In this document: piece after piece, positions 1 to 11,200 of the stretch
Position numbering within the stretch: position 1 is the first letter of the stretch
Layout: every line of letters starts with the position of its first letter
From: Pseudoscleropodium purum
Lineage: Eukaryota; Streptophyta; Bryopsida; Hypnales; Brachytheciaceae
DNA length: 64,000 nucleotides
Direction: 5' to 3'
Assembly (NCBI GenBank): GCA_963969395.1
Contig: OZ017801.1
Coordinates: 10,545,611 to 10,609,610, forward strand
Translations under genes and position numbers: made by a program
The notes under the pieces: model-generated
What the model saw: only the letters and a program-made list of their open reading frames with translations
Told to the model about the DNA's origin: nothing
Database searches by the model: none

Positions 1-967
1 CCTCCTCAAGGATTGCAATGCATGGTACCTTCAAAAATGAGAACCTTCTTTTTGAAGCCCCCCTTTCTATCAAGGTAACTCCAACTAAATGCATCCAAAA
101 AAAAATTGAGCCTTGTAAGAATTACTACTTCCATCCCAATTGATTGTCTAATGACAAACTTTTTCCAAGATGAAGACAATTTTTGAAAATTCAATAAAAT
201 AATGAATGGTGGTATATAGATTAACTCTTGATTTGCTTGACAATTTCCAAAAATGGCAATATCACATTTGAAGCACAAATTGCTTACAGCAGGAAAGTTG
301 AGGTTGCAACTTGTCAAATCACCAATTGGATTACAATTTGCCACCTCAAATAAACATTTAGCATAGCAACGCATTGGTTTTCCAACTTGACTTCGTACGA
401 TGTGAAGATTTTGTGAAGTTAGCTAAGAATTGAATTCCCAGTGGACAACTCGTATGACTCAAATTGACCATTTCATGAATCAAGTCTTTGTGGAATTGAC
501 ACCACTATCTCATGAATTGTATCTTTGTGTAATTGAAATTATTATAGTGTCATGCTAACTATTTCATGAATTGTATCTTCATGTAACTAAATTTGAAATA
601 GAGGGAATATCAAATTACCTAGTTTTCTATTGGATCATGCTAGAAGTGAAAGGAATATTCTAATCTTTTTTTTTATATTGATGTTTTGGACACTGAACAA
701 ATAAACTAGTCTCTATTAATTTTCAAAGTGATGAAAAGTAGATAAACCCCTAAATGACCCTAAGTAGGCTCTCATGCATGCACATTTTAGGTAAGAAAAT
801 AAAAGGGGTTGGAGTTTTTGTTATCTTTGAAGGAATCTACAAGTTAAGGTATAACACATGGAAAACAAGCATCATGTATACATTTTGGGAATCTAAGAAT
901 TGCCAATTGGTATATTGAACCAATGACATCAATTGTCCATCCCATCCCATTTCTTGTATGATAGTTT
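1..967. other. AT-rich intergenic DNA, no supported gene
   Basis: No gene, RNA or complete repeat could be supported here. A 122-codon open frame lies on the minus strand at 6-374, but it shows no motif I recognise, has AT-rich composition like its surroundings and is cut off close to the window edge. It could be a fragment of an old element or a terminal exon of a gene outside the window. Confidence 0.4.
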
Positions 968-1262
968 CATTAGAAGATTTTTGGGGGTCCTTGACAATTC
1001 CTAACTCTATAAACTCGTTGAACTTGCTGCTTGACGTGGCAGAATGATTGCCATGTCATTTTAAAATTAAATTAAAATTAAATTAATTTTTTTCCAATTT
1101 TTTTTTCCAATTTTAAGAATTCTCATTTCATTTCATTTTTTTTGCAAAAGAAATTTTCAAACAACATGGTGTTCTTTAACTACGGGAAGAATTGCAAGGG
1201 TAATTGCAGGGAAAAGAGGCTTGAAATGGCCCTTTTGCCTCCCCCCTCCAACTCTTCTAATG
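968..1262. mobile_element. MITE family M, copy 1 (CATTAGA termini)
   Basis: The left end reads CATTAGAAGATTTTTGGGGG and the right end CCAACTCTTCTAATG, which are inverted repeats of each other. The interior has G-rich and C-rich shoulders next to the ends, an A/T-homopolymer core and a partial inner palindrome built on TGACGTGGCA / TGCCATGTCA. Copies with the same layout lie at 24616-24876, 58054-58303 and, as a subfamily, 59206-59465. No coding capacity is seen, so it is non-autonomous. A clear target-site duplication could not be fixed by eye. Confidence 0.75.
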
Positions 1263-1444
1263 GGCCTTTCTATTCTATTAGGGGTAGTTACACTTCTTCC
1301 AAGAAGCAAAATTCTACAAAGTCGGAGAAATTGGTGAAAAAATCGAGGAGCCAATGGAGAGCCATTTCACATGAAGAAAATGTGACATCCCTTTTGGTGT
1401 GGCAAGCATGGAAAACGGAAACTACAAACATTGGGTAATTTTGC

Positions 1445-2376
1445 TTAACCCTTAAAGTTCCTTGACTATGTTTTCACCAAAAACTCTCCAAAACTGCCAT
1501 TTTTAGGACAAGTATCCAAAAAAAAATTTAAACATTTTTGGACACATCCAACTATAGTATTGTGTATAATGATAATTTGAGAAGATGTGGAAAAAATTTC
1601 AAAAATTTCCACCATGTAGATTGCAAGATATTAGCATTTAAAGTGACAAAAAGCCTTTTTTTGGCCTTGCAAAAAACTGGGCAGCAACACTTCACAAGGT
1701 CACATTTGTATGAAAAAATGTCCAAAATGGTTGCAACTCTTTGGATTCATTCTTCAAGGCCAGTTGGCTACATGCTTGAAAAATTTTAGATCATTTGGAA
1801 TTGTACAACATATAGGAAAAAAATAGTAAATAGAAAGAAGTAGAGAATGAATCAAAAATACTAAATTGTTAATAATTTAGTGACAGAATTGAAAAATGCC
1901 AATCTCAATGGTTGTAATGTTGTAATAAACAAACTTCACTTAATAATTTTATTTTTTTCCAAAAATATTGAAAATCATGTTCAATAAAGAACTTCAAAGT
2001 TTATTTTGGAGTAGAGAATCCATAACTGCCTACAAACTAAAACACCTCATAACTTTTGACTCATTAATCAAAATGGAATGATTCAAAGCTTTCTATGTAT
2101 AAATAAATCTAGAAAGTTAATTTCAAATTTTTATTTTTGAAAAAAGTGATTTTTTCAGAGCTGTCCAAATTGCCCAAGTTGAGAAACAAGCTACATATTA
2201 GGCCATAACTTTTGACTCATATTTCCAAATGTCTTGAAATTTATGCACATGAAAGATATTCCTCATTCACACCTTCTATTAAAATTTGAGCCAAAAATAT
2301 GGAAATCTTTGCTTACATGCACCTGCCCAAAAAAGTTATGATGCCAAAAAACACACCTTGGTCCTTTAGGGGTTAA
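1445..2376 (+). mobile_element. TTAA-terminated element family A, copy A1
   Basis: The element lies between two TTAA tetranucleotides (1445-1448 and 2373-2376). Its left end is CCCTTAAAGTTCCTTGAC and its right end, read inward on the other strand, is CCCCTAAAGGACC, so the termini share CCCYTAAAG. Three further copies of the same ~930-bp sequence occur at 32645-33583, 37062-37983 and 34024-36536 (the last interrupted). The open frames inside (such as 1538-1789) carry no transposase motif. TTAA flanks plus ends starting CCY are typical of piggyBac-type elements, so I infer a non-autonomous piggyBac-like element. Confidence 0.7.
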
Positions 2377-3477
2377 AACAAGGGCCCAATTAGAGAGATT
2401 GAGGTTGAAGTGAAGAGCATGTGATTGAGTGTCTAGCACAGGGAGTGTAGTCATTGGATGGAGTAGCAATATATGAGTGAATAAGTGTTTTTTAATAAAC
2501 TATAATTTCAACCTAAAATTTTGAGCTTTGTTTAATAATGACTACATGTTTTTATTGCCAAAATTTCCAACTCAAATAAAATATGAAATGATTTCTAGAA
2601 GAAGTTAAAAATGAACTAAAATGACATGTTTTTCAACTCAAATAATTATAGAGAATACATTTTTAGATGACCATTGAATCAATATTCAATTCAAAATGAG
2701 CTTTCAATAGAGAGGAATTTTTAGGAATTTTTTGTTCATTTTTTAAACAATTTTTTTTATATAATAAAGGGGTGTGAAAGTTATTTTTCAATTCTATAGT
2801 GTATTTTTTTACTTCAAAAATTTGTAACTAATTATTATTAACAAATAAAAATATCAATAATTCAAAATATAAACTTTCAAAGTAGGAAAATCAATTTTTA
2901 TTTTTTTTTTGAAATTTAAAATTCAAAAAGTATATAGGGGTCCAAAGTTTTGTTTACACATGGTTTCTAATGGACACTCTAAGTGAACCCCTTGAGGTGT
3001 CTGGTTGGTGGAGGGGTAAAACGGAAGAGTATATGATCAAGAAGTCAAAGGTTGGAGAACGAAGTGCCACTTCTTCACTTGTGGAGGAGAAGAAATCATT
3101 GCTTTTGAAGTGCTATAAATCTAAATGTTACTAAGTTATAGAAATTTCAACCGTACAGTATTGTAGTGAATATGTTCTAGATAACATAAGTCAAATTTAG
3201 AGTCATTTGACCGCATGGATTGCAAGATTATAATATTTTAATCTTGAAAAAAGATGCTGAAATTTTCCTAGCAACACATTTGGAGGTGAAATTCAATTTC
3301 TAAACCTACTCAAAAGAAAAATTTGAAACTATCAAGAGATTCAAAACCAACATACAAACACATTGGTGAAAAAATATCATTTGATTGATTCAATGTGTTT
3401 GCAAAATGGCTTTGAAATGTCAAAAAATAGCAAGAAAAGTTACCAAAAACATATGAGCCTAAGCCTCTTTCTACTAA
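2377..3477. other. AT-rich intergenic DNA without recognisable features
   Basis: Strongly AT-rich sequence with many A/T homopolymers. No open frame with recognisable motifs and no clear repeat boundary was found. Confidence 0.5.
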
Positions 3478-3985
3478 AATGCTTTTCAATCACTCATAAC
3501 TTCTTGTATTGATGTGAAAATTTAGCAACACAAACTAAACTAGTATGCACAACTTTACCAAAAAAATCATTGGAAACAAACACTATATGGAGAAGAAACA
3601 AGCCACCAAAGTTCATTGTAATCCAAAAATGTCTGAATTTTGAACTTTGAATTGCTCCCAAACATTCAAAGAAGCTTGGATTTGCATGAAAATTTTACCA
3701 CATTAACTAGACTAAAAAGGAAACATAATACAATAAATTTTATTGAAAACAAACATTTGACGAAGTAGATACAAGCCCTCAAAGTTGCAACCGTCAAATG
3801 CAGTTTGGTGAACTCAAATTGAACTTGTGAACTTCAATTGGCTTCCAAAAACTTGATTCATGTTGGATTGATCTGAAACTTTTACCACATAAACTAGAAG
3901 ACAAAGCACAACTTTCCCAACAAGTTTTCTTGAATTTAGACATTAGATGCAAAAGTTACAGCACTTTCAATTGTACTTAAAACTA
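3478..3985. repeat. Degenerate tandem repeat, three units of ~165-175 bp
   Basis: Three consecutive units (about 3478-3640, 3641-3815 and 3816-3985) share an ordered set of words: a segment like TTGGATTTGCATGAAAATTT, then ACCACATAAACTAGA, then a segment like TTATTGAAAACAAACATT, then CAAGCCACCAAAGTT. The units have diverged considerably but keep the same order and spacing, which indicates an old tandem duplication. No gene was recognised in it. Confidence 0.6.
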
Positions 3986-4129
3986 TGTGAGGACACTTTT
4001 TGTCCTCTTGGGCAGTTTAGGATTAAGTGATGGGAAATGGGTGATCATCTTGATATAAGCTTTAAGATAGTTATGGGAACTGACCCATTTCTGACCATGG
4101 ACCCATTCCCATTATATAGGCTACATTTT

Positions 4130-4400
4130 TTCCAATTAGCAAGAGAAGGTAGAAGATTAATTATGGCATAATTCTCAATGTTGTTGTGGTGCACTCTTGG
4201 TTGATTTTGCAACCAACCCGTGGTTGGAAATAGGAAGATCTATATGACAAGAATAGGTTAGAGAGAATCTTCAATTAAAAAATTTATATTAATTATGTTT
4301 TGAGGAATAAAATTCTGAAAAAATATAGAATTCGTCTAAACTCTATTTCTATACATGGAAAAATCTCTCAAGTCAAGAAACTTGTACTCCTAATATGCAT
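4130..4400 (+). repeat. Dispersed repeat family D, copy 1
   Basis: The block contains GATTAATTATGGCATAAT, a segment on loss and gain of TTGCAACCAACCCGTGGTT, and an AATTCATAGTAATT-like tail. A related block lies at about 29590-29870 in the same orientation and another at about 39600-40030 in reverse. Termini could not be defined. It is an interspersed non-coding repeat. Confidence 0.55.
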
Positions 4401-6830
4401 AATTGCTTAACCCTCAAGTGCACGGGCATCAACTTTTCTGGACGATGAATAGAGTGCTTCCAGGAGCTGTGTAGTCCAACAAACTTTTCATTCATCCAAT
4501 GTAATACTTGAATCTTGAAAAGCCAACCTTCCTTAATGACCAAATTCATGAAATTGCAGTAAATGATATTTCTCTAAACAGATATAAGCCAAAATGTGCA
4601 AAAAAAATTGAAAAAGGATTGAGGCGTTAAGGGGTGAAAGTGGTCGAAAATGGGTTCACTCGGGTACTACTCTCTGTGCATCAATCTCTTGTCATAAGGT
4701 AGGCCACGTGATGCTTTCTGGACCTCACTGCCAATTTCCACTTGGCACTCCCTCCAACTGTAAGAAAGAAAAAAAATCCTCTTCCTTTGTCTTGTTCCCT
4801 GTCCCTGTAAATATTATTTCAAAAGCCCCACCACCAATGCATGGGCCCATGCATGCTGCACACATGACACATAAACAAGGTCAGAGGAATGGAGACCAGT
4901 AAATAAAAAATAAAAAATAAAAAATCTTGAAAATCAATGGAGCTCACTCAAAACCACTCAACCAGTGGCATTGAAGGAAGTTGGACCACACAGCCCTTTT
5001 CATGGGGTGGGGTGGGGGGCAGGCAGGAGTTTTAAGTTCACTACTAAATAAAAAAAAAATATTGATGATAAATTCCAATGACCCAATTCTAGACACGTCA
5101 CATGAGTGAACAGGCACCCTACAAAGAGGGCTGGGCGGGCAGGGAATCATGTCAGTCACTGAGGAAATATTAAAAAAAACTTCTGGAACTTACACCACTG
5201 CAGACAGTCTCCACGTAATATTGTTTACCAACAAGGCAAGGGCCCTTTTGCATCTTTGAAAAGCGTGAACAAAATTGTCGTAACTTAAGGCAAGGTAAAA
5301 ATACCTATTTTGGATAACTTAAACCTTTCAGCCTGTACGATGTGGTACAGTCCTGGAGAAACTGAGTTCAAGGTGCGAAAATAAGGATGAGGAAGAATGC
5401 AAAAGAAAACTTAAAAAATTCTCCTATAATGAATGTTTTATTGAATATAAATGTGGATTTTATTGAATATAAACCCTAAATCCATTCCAATTTTATAGAC
5501 TCATCTATTATGGTTAACTTTGATACTTTTTCCAAAACTAAGAAGGAAGAGAGATGAGTGGATAAGAAGGTACAAAACAATGAATCTTTCTCAATAAATA
5601 GTACATTCAACTGATGTTTACAATAGGGTACTCTAAGATATGTAACCATCAGATATGTCCCCTCCTCCCCCCTTCTAGCTAGGATGAACCAACCCCCTCG
5701 CTTATCCTCTCACGAAAATGCTGAAATTTTTTATTTGCCAAGCATGATAAAATTTGTAAATTCTGAATTCATATTTGCAATTAGAAAGCCCCAAATTCAT
5801 TGAGAGGGGTGTACTACGTAGATTAATCAAGCACTAAATAGGAGGCTTTTTTTAATTTGCACCCGAGAATGACTTGGAGGGGATGAGCGAGGGGCCAGTT
5901 CATCCTGACCCCTAGTCCTTGATTTAATTCTTAACTAAATCTCTCCAAAATATCTAGCAAAGCATAAATAATACCTTTCCAGCATGGGGAGGACCGACTT
6001 TCCCTAGTTATAACTTACTATCATGAATAGTATAATGTTATGCAATGAGACTAATTTTTAGAAAATACCAAACAGTTAGTCCAAAGTTAACAAGTGGAAT
6101 TGGACAAAAACTTAGTTGCATATTGAAAACATTTGAAAATAAATTGTCAATAAATCTACGAAATTTTTACTTAGAGTAAAAAAAAGAGATAAAACAATTG
6201 GATTTAGTACGTGAAAAAACGGTTCAATATGGGAACCAAAAAAAAATAGCTAATGAAATTTAAAAAATATTCCTTATACTGCATTAGACCATTACAATCT
6301 ATATTTTTTTCATTGTCAAAGAATACATCCATTAAATCAAGTTGTTTGTTTTGATATACGATATATGGTGAGATCTCTAGGACCATACATCCCGTAGTCA
6401 CATTCTTGGTATTATAGGAAATTTCTCTTGCAAAGAGGGGTGCAAGGGCGTTGTTTCATGACATTTGAACCTACAATGTGAAAGTTATTGAATTTTATTT
6501 TATTTTATTAATTAAAAAATTAAAAAATTAATTTTTCCTTTATATTATTAATAATGTAAGTTATTATACCACAGTTATTGTGATGGTACTTTATTCACAT
6601 TCTACTTTTCAGCGAGTGGCAGTACACTACCCAAGAATATGACCTTCCATTATAAGAGCCCACAAATGATATCACTCCTCCATTCAACCAATACTTTATT
6701 GTTATTAGTATAATTAAATATAGTATGAATGACTCCTCGTTATGAACCTCCTACTGGTCTATGACCTATTTTAAGACTTCTGTGCCCTCCTAGAATGAAA
6801 CTGGAATCTTTTCCAGAATATGATGTTCTC
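4401..6830. other. Intergenic region with scattered repeat pieces
   Basis: No gene could be supported. Content seen: a possible TTAACCCTCAAG element end near 4406; a perfect 16-bp palindrome TGCATGGGCCCATGCA at 4838-4853; A-rich simple sequence (AAATAA units) near 4900-4925; and a family-F repeat piece at about 5720-5850. A short stretch of more balanced composition lies at 4690-5160 but has no credible gene structure. Confidence 0.5.
5720..5850 (+). repeat. Dispersed repeat family F, copy 1
   Basis: The block shares the words AATTCTGAATTCATATTTGC, AGAAAGCCCCAAATT and GAGGGGTGTA in order with blocks at about 62500-62640 and 62925-63060, and in reverse with 60780-60910. It is non-coding and its ends are not defined. 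Confidence 0.5.
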
Positions 6831-8278
6831 TGGATGGGATGAATACCGAGGTCATCCAAATGGATGGTTTTCATCCATATCTGCTTTTGTGGGCCCTTTC
6901 GCTGTGTTCAAGGTCTTGTGATGCACAAGCGGAATGCTGTGGTGTTGGTGACGATCCCCCATTGCAGCTCCGATCTCCTCGTTGCGCTCGCGGCGTCGGG
7001 TGAGTGCATCTGGCGGATTAGATGTCTGCTTAAATGGTCGTGATTTGCAAGTTTTCTTGGGATTAGTAGCAAGCTCGTGTGGTGATTAGCAAGCTTTGTT
7101 TGGAGATTAGCAAAGCATGTCTGGTGATTCGCGAGCTTGTTTGGTGATTAACACGCTTGTTTGGTGATTTGCAAGCTCTCCTGGTTGTTTGTTTTGCTGA
7201 AGTGCGTGTTTTTGTTTGTGAGAGAGACTTGATTTGAGGTTTTGCTGAATGTGTGCCTTGCATTTGCGTGGTAGAGCTTGTTGTTATGCTAGTTTCTTGG
7301 CAGGGGAGACTTGTGTTCCCGTGCTAGTTATTGGATTCGTTGAGCGCTTGTCGTGAAATTCTTTCTCTTTTTGTATCCCAACGTGTGCTCGTGCATGCAC
7401 AAGATTGGCAACCATTCATTCAGGAAACAACAGTTGCATGTTTGTGGATCTTCGTGTTTGGAGGAGCCTCGTATTGCTATGAAAGCTGATAGGAAAAGCA
7501 CGCGCGGTCAGAAAGGGCTCTTTGTTTTCTTTTAGTTTTCTATTGCTCTTTGGATCCTTACAGTTCGGGGGTTGTACCACTTCCTGAGAATTAATTGCTC
7601 TGTTTTCCACCTTGAGGATTCATTGCTCTTGAGTTCCACCTGAATCAAGCTTCGTTTATTAAATCTAAGTTTCTGTAGATTGTGTACCCGCGGTCCATAA
7701 TTAAACTTGTCCTTCACAAACAATCTCTCGTTCGTGGTAGATTAAGAAAATGTAGACCTTCCGCTATCAATTTCTCGCTTGTTGTTCTTGCTCTGACTAA
7801 TCACACCTGAGCATAGTTACTATTATTAAACATAGATGAATTTTATTGGATCTAAATGGCAACCGAACTGCACGCATTATTGGCGGCGGAATAGCAGACC
7901 GCATGAATAAGTTGAGAATTTTCAAAGCGCAAAGCACCGAAAGCACCGTCTCTAGGGGTGCCGAAACCCGACACTAGGCTCTCATAGACTCTCATATTTT
8001 GATTGTGGACATCTTGTGTGATCAATATCTAGGTTTTTGTGACCTTTTTGGTCCAAATGTAGGTGTCACATGTAAGCGCGGCATTTGGGCAATGTTGATT
8101 TTGGTTGTACATAGCTTAGAAGACTACTAGTCATGCTAGAGTTCCCAAGGTTTCTAAAGGTTTCGCTTGTGGATATGCAGAGACACACGGGCCATGTAAG
8201 AATTGACAAAGGATAGCATTGAGAAGAGCGAGTATTCCTTGTGGAAACTTTTGTGGGAATATTCTATTTGCTTGTAAG
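6831..8278 (+). promoter_or_regulatory. 5' flank of the phosphorylase gene, possible 5'UTR exon and leader intron
   Basis: Composition rises towards balanced GC from about 6850, as expected near a transcription start. A good splice donor (GTGAGT at 7000-7005) follows a GC-rich stretch. A pyrimidine-rich stretch ends in AG directly before the initiator ATG at 8279. A leader intron of about 1.28 kb from 7000 to 8278 is therefore possible and would contain the 20-bp minisatellite at 7042-7184. This is inference from splice-like signals only; no TATA box was identified with confidence. Confidence 0.3.
7042..7184 (+). repeat. Minisatellite, about seven 20-22-bp units
   Basis: Seven imperfect units resembling GATTAGCAAGCTTGTTTGGT follow one another. 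A minus-strand open frame across this stretch (7063-7263) is simply the reverse reading of the repeat and is not a gene. The array lies upstream of the phosphorylase start codon, so unit-number changes could alter leader length. Confidence 0.8.
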
Positions 8279-11200
8279 ATGACGATCTTCGGCATTGGGA
8301 AGAAGCAGACGACGGAGGAGGCAGAGCATCAGCAGTTGCAGAGAGAGCTTGTTCACCATGCCCAAGTCACGTTTGCCCATCCGGACGCTTCTTTCGATGC
8401 CTCCGTCATGTACGAGGCCACGGCGCAGAGTGTGCGGGACCGCCTGGTGAAGCGCTGGAATTTGACCGAGGAGCATTACACCAAAACGGTACAATCCTCA
8501 ACGTAGCCAATACAATGCAATTCATTTGGCTTTATTGATGTGAAAAACTTCTTTTGTTTTCATCTGATTACTTCATGTCAAGCTATTAACACGATCCTCG
8601 TCATGAAGTAAGTAGAATATCCTCTGTACGGTGGTATGGTATCCGAAACTGTTCTAACACTCCATGACATTGTTTAAATTTTTTTGAAGCAGTTCAATTT
8701 TTCTGAATATCATCTGAGTATTTGTCTCTTACTTGGGGATTCTTTCGTAAGTGTCGTAAGCTTTGGAAGGGCAATTCACTAACCCTGTTTTGTTACCTTT
8801 TTGTGTTCATGATTTTCTTTTTGATGATGTTCAAATGCTCTTAGAAAGGTCTGATGAACCTGGAGGAAGATTACCTTGTTTGCTGAGGTTTAATATTTTA
8901 AAAGCAGTCTAATGAACCATGAAAAGGATGTGCCTTTTGATGGTGTTTGTTAATGTTTCTGAGATATTCTAATGTTATCGAATCCCTTGTTAATGATTTG
9001 TTTCTGTTGTGGGGCTTCTTTTCTTAAGAATTGGGAGGGCATTTACCAACCTTGCTTCACTACCTTGTTTGGTTTCAGAATTCGAAGAGGATTTACTACC
9101 TTTCTCTGGAGTATTTGGTGGGGCGATCATTGCTCAATGCAATTCTGAATTTGCAACTGAAGGTGCATTCAAACCGAGTTCTGTGAATGTGACCTTTCGA
9201 GCTGGGCATGAAGGCTAGTAATCCATTGTTCTCTCAGATCAGGATGTTTGCTTCCGCTTGTTCATTCACGGCTTTTAAATTCTTACTGAATACAGAGTGA
9301 ATTTGTAGTGCAGGGTGAATATTCTGAGGCTTTGCAGGCTGAGGGCTACCGCCTTGAAGAGACGGTAATTTCTAATTCTAGCCCGTTTGTAATTTTTCTG
9401 TTTTCCACCTAAGTTTCCAGAGTTTTTAGAGTTATCCGCCTTCCTTTGTCCTGGATTCCTCTGATGTAGCATGACTGAGTTCTCAGGTGGAAGAGGAAAG
9501 AGATGCAGGTCTCGGAAATGGAGGCCTAGGGCGCCTTGCGTCGTGTTTCCTCGACTCAATGGCCACACTCAGCATCCCTTCTATCGGGTATGACCCTCAA
9601 AAATCGTCCTCCTTAGGGCCTAATAAATTTTTGATGAAAATAGGAATTGATCTCATTGACCTTTGATTTTCTATAATTTTACTAGAGTCCTCTATTCTAT
9701 GCCTGGGTCCTCAATTTATATCTCATTGGTTCGTGTGGACTCCTACCTGGAGATAACCCGTTTTCGAAAAACTAATCAGCAGAGAACGCTAGCGCAAAAA
9801 AGTGCAGAGTATTTTGTATTGTAGCTGAATTGTTCACCCAGAGTTTGTAAGGACTACAGTGTACCAGTAGTTTCTCCCCTGGCCGAGGGTTTAACTGCTG
9901 AGTATATATGTAAGCATTTGGTTATAATTATTATTGCTATTATCTATTACTTATCACCTGGATATAGATTATGATCCTCATAACTAAATTGAGCTTTCAT
10001 CACTCTTTTTCCCCAACTAAAGATTGAGCATTGGTTGTGTCAGTGTATACTATTTCACTCAATATTAATCGATGGTATTTAGGTAGAGGCATCTAAAACC
10101 GTTCGCCGTCCCCCCTTTTCTCTCCTGTTGGTGTCGTTTAAGTGTAACCAATACGACCTCAAGAAGTCTTCAACTCTAAACTTGTTGCAGCATTGCTCTA
10201 AAGTAGCTCTTCAGTGAATGGTTTGGGCCTTTTGGAAAACGATTCAAGGATGCCCCTCTATGACAAGTGAAGGTGGTTTCTTCAAGTCTTCACTTTGAAA
10301 TTCACAGAAACTACAAAATTCTCCTAGGAATACAGTTTTTTTGAAAATTTATGATTTACATTTCTTCACAAGTAGAAGGTGACCTCTAATTGGTAATTTC
10401 GATTCACACTATGCACATCAGCTTACATATTGCACTGCAGATACGGAATTCGGTACCGATACGGTATCTTTGAACAGTTAATTCTGGACAACAAGCAAGT
10501 GGAGCGTCCGGACTACTGGTTGGCCAAGGGGAACCCATGGGAGGTGGAGCGTTTGGATGTGGTCTTCCCGGTTCGTTTCTATGGACATGTGGTCACTTAT
10601 GAAGAAGGAAACAAGACTCTCTTCAAGTGGGAAGGTGGGGAGGTTGTGCGAGCTGTGGCCTATGACACTCCCATTCCTGGCTTCGGCACTCTCAATACCA
10701 ATACCATGCGTTTGTGGAGCGCGTATGCTCTCTCATCCTCTTCTCATCTTCATCTGCAAATTCTATTCCCCAAATTTTTTAATTTAAATATATTTAAAAA
10801 CCTTTGGCAACGAATGAAATCGAGTGTCATTGTAGAGAAAAACATCAGGAAAGTAACCCCCTATTGAAACAATGCTGCTGCAAAGGGTTAACAAAATAGT
10901 ATTGAAAGTGTATTGTTGCAGTACAAAAGCAGTACTGCAACAATGTAGTGTCAATGGGAATGCACTGCATCCACTAAAATTATATTGTTAACGTACTGCT
11001 TTCGTACTGCAACAATACACTTTCAATACTATACTGTGATAGGAGGGAAACCATTGAAACAGTATTGCAACAGTACTGACAGAGAGGGGGGGTTAGTTCC
11101 CAATGAACCCTCTAGAGGAATAATTCTCCAAATTTCATCTGTGCTGGTTGCCACTTCATTTTGGACGATGTTCTCCTTCAGTATGTTGTTAACCCCTAAA

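Noticed and set aside
6..374. 122-codon minus-strand frame at the window edge
   Set aside because: No motif, AT-rich composition and no splice context within the window, so it is not listed as a gene.
3478..3985. CRISPR-like array
   Set aside because: The units are ~165-175 bp and diverge throughout. There are no short identical repeats with unique spacers, and the genome is eukaryotic.
7063..7263. 66-codon minus-strand open frame
   Set aside because: It is the reverse translation of the 20-bp minisatellite and has no independent support.
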